Positions 7,296 to 14,500 of a DNA stretch of 15,764 nucleotides are shown piece by piece. A program made the translations under genes and the position numbers. The stretch's first letter is position 1, and each line of letters opens with the position of its first letter. Source of the DNA: UBA4661 sp002405405 (GTDB taxonomy: Bacteria; Bacteroidota; Ignavibacteria; Kapaibacteriales; UBA4661); the NCBI GenBank assembly GCA_036847245.1, contig DAIUAL010000066.1:1-15764 (forward strand). The letters run 5' to 3'. The notes under the pieces were generated by a model, which ran no database searches, had not been told where the DNA came from, and saw only the letters and a list, made by a program, of their open reading frames with translations.

Positions 7296-7377
7296 CCCGA
7301 AGAGTGTGTCGGCTATGCCATGAAAAGTGTGATATTCACCCTATTGATCTTTCTTTCTCAGTTATTCTTTTTTATCT

Positions 7378-8652
7378 ATGAGTGTACAGATTATCGTTGG
7401 TGCCCAATGGGGCGATGAAGGCAAAGGGAAAATTGTTGATCTTATGAGCGAACAAGCAGAAGTGGTCGCACGCTACCAAGGCGGTGCTAATGCTGGGCAT
7501 ACTATTGTCATCAATGGCAAGAAATATGTTTTGCACTTGATTCCTTCGGGCATTCTTCATGACGATGTTCAATGCGTTATTGGCAATGGTGTCGTGATTG
7601 ACCCGATTGCTCTTTTGCATGAAATCAAAACACTCGAAGATAATGGCATTAGCATCAAGGGGCGACTCTTTATTAGCCATCGCGCTCATTTGATTATGCC
7701 TTACCACAAAATGCTTGATGTTGCTCGCGAGAAATCCTCCGGTAAAGCTATCGGTACAACCGGACGTGGTATTGGTCCCGCTTATATTGATAAAGCAAGT
7801 CGTGTTGGTATTCGCATTGTTGATTTGCTCGATCGCACTATTCTGGAAGAGAAACTCCGCACCAATCTTGCCGAGAAAAATGTTCTCCTTCGTCGTATGT
7901 ACGACATTGATGGTTTGGATGTTGAAAAGATTGTTGCCGAGTATGTCGAATTCGATAATCTGATTGACGAATACATTACTGACACCACTGTTCTCTTGCA
8001 TAACGCAATCAAAGAAGGTAAAAATGTTTTGCTCGAAGGAGCACAAGGTGCATTACTCGATATGGATCATGGCACTTATCCATTTGTAACAAGTTCCAAT
8101 CCGACTAGTGGCGGCGCTTGTACGGGACTTGGCGTGCCGCCAACAGCAGTTGATACTGTTATCGGTGTCGTAAAAGCATATTGTACTCGCGTGGGCAATG
8201 GACCTTTCCCTACGGAACTTAATGATGCTGTAGGTGAGGAACTCCGCCGTGTTGGACATGAATTTGGAGCAACTACAGGTCGCCCTCGTCGTTGCGGTTG
8301 GCTTGATATTCCGGCACTAAATTATTCCGTCATGGTCAATGGTATTACTGACTTTGCATTGACTAAGCTAGATGTACTGAACGATTTCGCTGAAATCAAA
8401 TTAGCAATCGGCTATAGCGTTCATGGCAAACGTACCAAGTTTTTCCCGGCTGACGTGCAAACACTAGAAAAAGTTGAGGTTGAATATGAAACGCTTCCCG
8501 GATGGCAGTGTTCGCTTGCCGGCATTCGTGAATATGATGCACTTCCACAAAATGCACGTGCCTACATCGAACGGATCGAAGAGCTAACCGGCGCACGTGT
8601 GGCAATGGTTTCAACCAGCCCTGATCGGGAAGACACAATCATACGCAATTGA
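7378..8652 (+). CDS. purA: Adenylosuccinate synthetase
   Basis: PurA joins IMP and aspartate using GTP, the first committed step from IMP to AMP, in the cytoplasm. The 424-residue product matches the usual length of about 425-430. The N-terminal VGAQWGDEGKGK (7-18) carries the catalytic Asp13 and GTP-binding loop, and NAGHT places the catalytic His at residue 41, the same number as in the E. coli enzyme. Further hallmarks are the SSGKAIGTTGRGIGPAYIDK region, EGAQGALLDMDHGTYPFVTS, the RVGNGPFPTEL loop, TTGRPRRCGWLD (299-310), and the C-terminal TSPDREDTI near the GTP base-binding site. The gene follows a strong terminator, so it should have its own promoter within 7296-7377, where I see no clear boxes. 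A MATE pump gene starts only 10 bases after its stop. Confidence 0.98.
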   Translation: MSVQIIVGAQWGDEGKGKIVDLMSEQAEVVARYQGGANAGHTIVINGKKYVLHLIPSGILHDDVQCVIGNGVVIDPIALLHEIKTLEDNGISIKGRLFISHRAHLIMPYHKMLDVAREKSSGKAIGTTGRGIGPAYIDKASRVGIRIVDLLDRTILEEKLRTNLAEKNVLLRRMYDIDGLDVEKIVAEYVEFDNLIDEYITDTTVLLHNAIKEGKNVLLEGAQGALLDMDHGTYPFVTSSNPTSGGACTGLGVPPTAVDTVIGVVKAYCTRVGNGPFPTELNDAVGEELRRVGHEFGATTGRPRRCGWLDIPALNYSVMVNGITDFALTKLDVLNDFAEIKLAIGYSVHGKRTKFFPADVQTLEKVEVEYETLPGWQCSLAGIREYDALPQNARAYIERIEELTGARVAMVSTSPDREDTIIRN

Positions 8653-8662
8653 TACTTATATC

Positions 8663-9988
8663 ATGAAATATACCCAGCATTACAGCGAAACACTCCGTTT
8701 GGCTTTTCCTGTTATGGTAGTACAGGCAGGGCAAATGCTCGTACAAGTTGTGGATGCAATGATCGCCGGACGACTTGGTACAAATGAACTTGCCGCAGCT
8801 TCGTTTGCACATAATCTCTTTAGCATCGGCTTTGTCTTTGCTCTTGGTTTTACCGGTGCTCTGACCCCATTAGTTGGTGAAGCCGCCGGTGCAAATAATC
8901 ACGAACGTATCGGCTATTGGATGCGCAATGCTGTGCGTACCAATACACTCTTTGTCGCCGTGCTATGCTTGATTATGGCTATTGTGGCATGGTGTATGCC
9001 ATACATGGGACAGGAACCGCAAGTTGTCGCTCTTGCACAACCCTATTTCCTCATTTTTGTTGCCTCGTTACCATTCTTTATGGTGTTCTACACGGGCAAA
9101 CAATTCGCTGAAGGACTATCTAATACCAAAGCGGCAATGCGCATTACTGTTTGGACGAATATTTTGAATGTGGGTTTGAGTTATGGCTTGGCGCATGGTT
9201 CTTTGGGCTTACCGCGTCTCGGAGTTAATGGCATTGCTATCGGTTCGCTTTTAGCACGAGGTGGTGCCGGCATACTCCTGTGGTGGTCATTGCGGCGCGA
9301 TAAGCAATTATCCGACATCATGCGTCATTTTGGTTCTGCGAAACCGGATAGAGCAGGTATGCGACGACTCACACAACTTGGCTTACCTATTGCCGCGCAA
9401 CATCTCACTGAAGTCACTGCTTTTGCACTCGGTGCCGTAATGATGGGCTGGCTGGGCGCACCCATGCAGGCGGCTCATCAAATTGCGATCGGACTTGCAA
9501 GTTTGACGTTTATGATGTGCGCGGGCGTAGGCTCTGCAGCAACTATTCGTATCAGCACCTTACGTGGGCAACAGCAATATGGCGCATTGTATTCTGCGGG
9601 TATTGCTTCTTTTGTCATTGTCATCAGCATGATGCTTTGTGCCGCCGGTGCTTTTGTAATAGGCAAGGATATTCTCGGTCTGCTTTATACCAATGATCCT
9701 CTCGTACTCTATAATGTTGCCGGACTTTTTTTGGTAGCGGCAGTTTTTCAAATTTTTGATGGGCAACAAGTTGCCGCCCTTGGCGCACTCAAAGGACTTG
9801 CTGATGTACGTATCCCTACGATTGTTACCTTCGTGGCCTATGTGGTCATCGCTATTCCTACCAGCTATGTCCTTGGCTTTGTTGTTGGGTGGCATGGCAT
9901 AGGTGTATGGCTTGGGTATGTTGCAGGGCTTGCTGTATCAGCGGTGTTACTCACGGTACGCTTTCTTGCTTTGACACGCACGCGATAG
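8663..9988 (+). CDS. MATE family multidrug/sodium efflux transporter (NorM-like)
   Basis: This is a 441-residue polytopic membrane protein with the pattern of about 12 hydrophobic segments expected for a MATE antiporter, which expels cationic drugs or metabolites in exchange for Na+ or H+. The first half has VMVVQAGQMLVQVVDAMIAG (residues 17-36) and TGALTPLVGEAAGANNHERI. The second half repeats the architecture with LPIAAQHLTEVTAFALGAVM, the AAHQIAIGLAS motif, and QIFDGQQVAALGALKGLAD with its typical R-P after it, matching the conserved Q-x-x-D-x-x-Q region of the family. I place the start at the ATG at 8663, because the in-frame ATG at 8597 would overlap purA by 56 bases and add residues unlike the family. 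The gene is probably co-transcribed with purA, with menA 36 bases downstream. The transported substrate cannot be deduced. Confidence 0.93.
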   Translation: MKYTQHYSETLRLAFPVMVVQAGQMLVQVVDAMIAGRLGTNELAAASFAHNLFSIGFVFALGFTGALTPLVGEAAGANNHERIGYWMRNAVRTNTLFVAVLCLIMAIVAWCMPYMGQEPQVVALAQPYFLIFVASLPFFMVFYTGKQFAEGLSNTKAAMRITVWTNILNVGLSYGLAHGSLGLPRLGVNGIAIGSLLARGGAGILLWWSLRRDKQLSDIMRHFGSAKPDRAGMRRLTQLGLPIAAQHLTEVTAFALGAVMMGWLGAPMQAAHQIAIGLASLTFMMCAGVGSAATIRISTLRGQQQYGALYSAGIASFVIVISMMLCAAGAFVIGKDILGLLYTNDPLVLYNVAGLFLVAAVFQIFDGQQVAALGALKGLADVRIPTIVTFVAYVVIAIPTSYVLGFVVGWHGIGVWLGYVAGLAVSAVLLTVRFLALTRTR

Positions 9989-10024
9989 ATCACTTACTTT
10001 GTTACACATATTGGTTGGCGGTAT

Positions 10025-10909
10025 ATGACTGCATCGCTCTGGTTTGCTTCGACGCGCCCTAAAACACTGCCTGCGGCGGTAGTACCTGTTCTTTTAGGTT
10101 CTGCCAGCGCATGGTATCATGGGGAATTTTTGTGGTGGGTTGCCTTTGTTGCGTGTGTATGTTCACTACTCATTCAAATTATCACCAATTTTGTGAACCA
10201 AGTGTTCGACTTTCGCAAAGGTGCCGACACTGAAGCCCGCGTAGGCCCGATGAATCCCGTTGCAATAGGGTTAATTTCCGACCGCTTCATGCTTCGCGTG
10301 GCAATGGCTTTGACTCTACTCACCTTTTGTTTGGGATTACTGCTCGTGTGGCGAGGTGGCATTCCCATTTTGGCAATTGGTATCGTATCATTAGTCTGCG
10401 CGTATTTGTACACGGCAGGTCCTGCACCGCTTGCATACAAGGGTTTAGGTGATGTGTTTGTATTCATCTTTTTTGGTATTGTTGCTGTCTGCGGAACGCA
10501 CTATGCACATACTTTGACTTTATCGTGGGATGTCCTTTGGCTTTCCTTTGCACCCGGGGCAATTTCTTGTAATATCTTAACCGTAAATAATATCCGCGAT
10601 GCTGAAACCGATGTCCTTGCTAACAAGCGAACGATTCCCGTGCGTTTTGGAGTGGATTTCGGAAAAGCATTGTATGGAGTCATGATGCTTCTTGCTTTTG
10701 CTGTTCCCTTCGGCTTAGCTCTTTGGGGAATGCACCCTATCGTGTGTTTAGTGTGGGGGTTGGCACCCAATGCTCGCGCGCTTTATCAACAAGTACATAC
10801 TCTTCAAGGACCGTCCCTCAATCCTGTACTTGCCGATACCGGTAAACTTCTCGCTCAGTATGGTATTGTCCTCACCATCTTGATTGTTGTTGCAGGGTGG
10901 ATGCGATGA
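10025..10909 (+). CDS. menA: 1,4-dihydroxy-2-naphthoate polyprenyltransferase (MenA)
   Basis: MenA is an integral membrane prenyltransferase of the UbiA superfamily that attaches the polyprenyl chain to 1,4-dihydroxy-2-naphthoate, giving demethylmenaquinone. The product has 294 residues with about nine hydrophobic segments. The N-terminal STRPKTLPAAVVPVLLG (9-25) is typical of MenA. The first aspartate-rich motif is NFVNQVFDFRKGAD (55-68, with Asp62 and Asp68), and the second is NNIRDAETDVLANKRT (188-203, with Asp192 and Asp196). These bind the Mg-diphosphate. YTAGPAPLAYKGLGDVFVF (129-147) also matches the family. The ATG lies 36 bases after the MATE gene. No other menaquinone genes are in the window. 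UbiA-superfamily neighbours such as UbiA itself lack the NN-I-R-D..TD-KRT combination, so MenA is the best call. Confidence 0.94.
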   Translation: MTASLWFASTRPKTLPAAVVPVLLGSASAWYHGEFLWWVAFVACVCSLLIQIITNFVNQVFDFRKGADTEARVGPMNPVAIGLISDRFMLRVAMALTLLTFCLGLLLVWRGGIPILAIGIVSLVCAYLYTAGPAPLAYKGLGDVFVFIFFGIVAVCGTHYAHTLTLSWDVLWLSFAPGAISCNILTVNNIRDAETDVLANKRTIPVRFGVDFGKALYGVMMLLAFAVPFGLALWGMHPIVCLVWGLAPNARALYQQVHTLQGPSLNPVLADTGKLLAQYGIVLTILIVVAGWMR

Positions 10910-10960
10910 ATGTAGATTTTTTGATTCGGTTGTTTTAACCCGTTCGCTGAGCCTGCGCCG

Positions 10961-11019
10961 CCTTGAGCTTGTCGAAAGGTCGAAGCGCGGTGAGAGATTG
11001 CCGTACTTCGACAAGCTCA
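10961..11019. repeat. Inverted repeat with TGAGCTTGTCGAA / TTCGACAAGCTCA arms
   Basis: Perfect 13-bp arms lie at 10964-10976 and 11007-11019, 30 bases apart. The 'cttcgacaagctcag' core recurs between genes in many unrelated environmental bacteria as I recall, and behaves like a REP or MITE-type dispersed element. A degenerate third copy of the left arm lies at 11274-11292. Confidence 0.85.
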
Positions 11020-11067
11020 GCACAGTGCGCTCATTGCATTCCGCTCGCAGTGACGATAGTTGCTTAT

Positions 11068-11086
11068 GGGCGAATGCAATTCGCCC
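11068..11086. repeat. Short palindrome GGGCGAAT-gca-ATTCGCCC
   Basis: Perfect 8-bp arms (11068-11075 and 11079-11086) surround a 3-base loop, followed by CCTAC. The form resembles a dispersed 'gggcgaat..attcgcccctac' repeat that I recall from several bacterial phyla. Confidence 0.75.
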
Positions 11087-11105
11087 CTACGAATTTTCGT
11101 TGAAC

Positions 11106-11235
11106 TTGACCCGCAATCCCACCGCCTGTGCTTGTTGGTGTGGTGTCATTGCGAGCGAAGCGCGGCAATCTGCATGATGTGGTTTTCAATTGAGAGCAGG
11201 GCATTGAGAGTTGCGGGTCAAGCCCCCGCAATGAC
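11106..11235. repeat. Interleaved inverted repeats of the GTCATTGCGAGCGAAGC family
   Basis: TTGACCCGCAA (11106-11116) is the reverse complement of 11211-11221, and GTCATTGCG (11145-11153) is the reverse complement of 11227-11235. In addition TTGCGGG (11211-11217) can pair with CCCGCAA (11225-11231) as a 7-bp hairpin. The block at 11145-11171 matches a widely dispersed repeat ending in 'gcggcaatct'. Because the arms cross rather than nest, the region looks like overlapping copies rather than one structure. Confidence 0.8.
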
Positions 11236-11273
11236 GAAAAAAACAAAAACAGGTTGCAGAGGCGAACCACTTG

Positions 11274-11292
11274 CCTTGAGCTTACCGAAGGG
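11274..11292 (+). repeat. Degenerate copy of the CCTTGAGCTTGTCGAAAGG arm
   Basis: This 19-base stretch matches 10961-10979 at 16 positions in the same orientation. It is a decayed copy of the same dispersed element, here without its partner arm. Confidence 0.6.
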
Positions 11293-11416
11293 TGTGTTCG
11301 CCCGATGTAAAAATGGTCTCGAACACAACCACCTTCTATCACCATATCAACACACACATCTTTGTTCTTGGATAATGAAATGTGCTGTGGTAGTTTCCCG
11401 AATAGTAAGCAGTGAT

Positions 11417-11466
11417 GTTTCCTCTCGATTCGTTTCCTCTCGATTCGTTTCCTCTCGATTCGTTTC
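11417..11466 (+). repeat. 15-bp tandem repeat, 3.3 copies
   Basis: The unit GTTTCCTCTCGATTC is repeated perfectly at 11417-11431, 11432-11446 and 11447-11461, followed by the first 5 bases of a fourth copy. It ends about 70 bases before the start codon of the giant secreted-protein gene, in its leader or promoter region. A perfect short tandem of this kind is prone to copy-number change. Confidence 0.97.
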
Positions 11467-11524
11467 ACCCCAAATAAACACAATTATCATTGTCATTTTT
11501 CTCGTAAGCTTTTTTCCACAACAC

Positions 11525-11529
11525 AAGGA
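11525..11529 (+). promoter_or_regulatory. Shine-Dalgarno site of the giant secreted-protein gene
   Basis: AAGGA ends 7 bases before the ATG at 11537. This start also puts a signal peptide at the N-terminus, so both lines of evidence agree. Confidence 0.75.
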
Positions 11530-11536
11530 CAGCCCT

Positions 11537-14500
11537 ATGCACACTACTACTGTACATCGCAAGATTCAAACCTCACCCTCGCTCCTGCTCCTCGCACTGC
11601 TCATCGTACTTGCACCATGGCAACTCATTGCCCAAAACCCAACGACAGGCATGTCTGCAACCAGTGTGCTGGGGCAAGCAAACTTTACATCGGGCGCGGA
11701 AAATGCCGGTGGTACAGTTACGGCGACAAGTCTGCGAAATCCCCGAGGTCTCGCTATCGATCCTGCTACCGGCAAAGTGTTTCTCGCAGATTATCGTAAC
11801 AACCGTGTACTACGTTATACATCTGCACAGGCACTGCAAACAAACGGCTCTGCTGAAGCTGTTTTCGGTCAGCCAAATATGACATCAAGCACTGGAAATA
11901 ATGGCGGTATTTCTGCGAGTACATTGAGTGGTCCTACCTGTGTAGCGATAGATGGTTTAGGAAATCTCTATGTTGCGGATGCCTCTAACAACCGTATCCT
12001 GCGGTATGCGAATGCGGCAACGGCGGTAAGCGGCACGGCGGCAACGGTGGTCTTCGGTCAGCCAAACATGACATCCAATACAGCGAATAATGGCGGACTC
12101 TCAGCCAGTACTCTAGATTTTCCTCCTGAGATAGCAATCGATAATGCGGGTAATCTCTATGTAACAGATTATAATAACAACCGTGTCCTGCGTATTGCCA
12201 ATGCCTCGACCACTAATGCTAATGCCGCACCCGCCCAAGCCGTCTTCGGTCAGCCAAACATGACATCGAACACATTGAATAATGGTGGAATTTCTGCCAG
12301 TACACTGCATCAACCAATTGGTATAGCGATCGATGGATCGGGCAATTTGTATGTGGCGGATGCCGGTAACCAACGTGTCCTGCGTATTGCCAATGCCTCG
12401 ACCACTAATGCTAATGCCGCACCCGCCCAAGCCGTCTTCGGTCAGCCAAACATGACATCGAATACAGCAAATATTGGAGGGCTATCTGCAAGTACACTGT
12501 CAAGTCCATACACTGTATATCTCGATGCGTCTGCCAATCTTTATGTTGCAGATGCAGGTAATAATCGCGTCCTGTGGTATGCAAATGCTTCATCTGCTAC
12601 GACAAGTAATCCTGCTCCGGCGGCAACCGTGGTGATCGGTCAGCAGTCTATGACATTGAATAGTGGTGGTACTGGTGCGAGTACATTGAACTCTCCTCGC
12701 AATATGGTCATTGATGCTTCACGTAATCTGTATATATCGGATGCTAACAACAACCGCGTGCTCCGGTATGTGCTAACAACCTCTGCCAGTGCTTCGCCAA
12801 CCACACCAAACTTTGGTACAAACTTCGTAGGTGGAGCAACAACTACGCAGAGCGTTACGATCCGTTACACTAATATCGGTGGCAGTGAGAATTTTACCTA
12901 TACACTCGGTGGCAATACAGCCGGTTATACACTCACGCCGACTACGCTCAGTACCAATGGCGGGACATCGGCTTTCAACCACACTTTGACGCTTTCACTC
13001 AACCCTACTGTTGCAACCACGCAAAATGCTGTGCTGTGGGTGAATTGGAATGGCACAACATTGGCAACCATTACTCTTGCAGGCAATGTCTTCCCCGTAA
13101 CAACGCTGACGGTAAGCCCGACAAGTTTGAATCTTGGCACCGTTACGCAGTTTGATGCCAGTAGCACCCAGATAATAACCCTGACCTACAATAATATCCG
13201 AGCAGGAGAGCGCGTAACGTATGGGCTATCGAATGATGGCGGCGGTGCATATGCCATTGTGAATAATAATTCGGGCTTTACAACATCGGCATCGCAGACT
13301 GTCTTCACAACAACGGTAACTATTCGCTTGAATGCATTCGTTGCAGTCGGCACAAAAACAGGTGTCTTGCGCATTACAACGAGTAGCATGACTACGCCAA
13401 CAGAGGTTGCTCTCAGTGGTACGGTATCGGGCATCAATGTGTCCTTCACTCCGACTTCCTTAGATTTCGGCAATGTCATTCTTGGTCCGGGTTATGCAAC
13501 AACTGCAACGCGAACCGTAACGATGACATGGAGTAATGCACGATTAAATACGGATATTACTCTTGCTACTACCGGCAGTATGTTTTCGCAAGATGCAAAC
13601 TTCACATTAACGACAGCATCAGGTACGCGGACGATCACGGCAACGTATAATCCGATAGCGCTCGGTAGTCACACAGGTACACTAACGATTACCGGTGGTG
13701 GTGCGCCGATACTTACCATGAGCAGAGCTAAAGACAGTGGCGATGAAATTTCTGCTCCGGCTCAAAATTCATTTACCCAAACGATACAACTTACAGGGCG
13801 GGCAGTACCGCCACCACCGGTTGCTCCAACGATTAGTGTGAGTAATATTACCAATTCGGGTTTTGTGGTTTCATGGAATGCTCCAAGCGGAACTGATAGT
13901 TATCAGATTGATATTGCTACCGATCAAGGATTTGCAAACGTGGTCGTCAATAATGCAAGTATCAACACCACAAGCTATACAGCAAGCGGTTTAACAGGCA
14001 ATACATCCTATTGGATTCGTGTTCGTGGCGTAAATCCACAAGGTACCAGTGGCAATAGTAATGTGGTATCGGCACTCACGATACCAAGTGTACCGACTGT
14101 GCTCAGCACGACCTCGCTGACGGGTACATCGGCAGTGATGACATGGACAGTACCGAGCGGTGGTGCAGGGTCGTATCAGATTGATGTATCGCTAAGTAAT
14201 ACCTTTACCAGTTTTGTGAGTGGCTTCAATAATCTGACGGTCGCAAGCGGAAGCCAAGTAACGAGCCAATTCATCGGCAATCTGCCGAATGGTACAACCT
14301 ACTTCTGGCGAGTGCGAGGAACGAATGTGACGGGTACATCAACAAACAGTGCCGTGCAAACATTTACGACATTGCTTCCGCCAACGATTACGTCATTCGC
14401 ACCGAATCCGATTGGTCAGGGGCAAACACTCACGCTTACCGGTACAAACTACATTACACCTATGACAGCATTGATTGGTGGTGTGAGTGTGCAGACAACG

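Larger units (their letters stand above)
10910..11536. other. Repeat-rich intergenic region between menA and the giant secreted-protein gene
   Basis: These 627 bases contain no credible gene: the reading frames present translate repeat DNA and have no conserved features. The left two thirds (10940-11292) are a mosaic of short palindromic repeats, itemised separately. The right part (11417-11466) holds a 15-bp tandem repeat, followed by the leader of the next gene. The palindromes could also act as terminators for the menA transcript, but none has a clean U-tract. Confidence 0.8.

Noticed and set aside
10961..11235. Insertion sequence remnant or integron attachment site
   Set aside because: There is no transposase or integrase coding sequence, no long terminal inverted repeats bounding the region, and no target duplication could be identified; short dispersed repeats explain it better.
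11417..11466. Possible CRISPR array
   Set aside because: The 15-bp units are directly adjacent with no spacers and no cas genes are near; it is a simple tandem repeat.
11064..11483. Minus-strand 139-codon frame with a repeated NREET/KRIER-type peptide
   Set aside because: The peptide repeat is only the translation of the 15-bp tandem repeat, and the rest reads through dispersed palindromes. There is no ribosome site or conserved domain.
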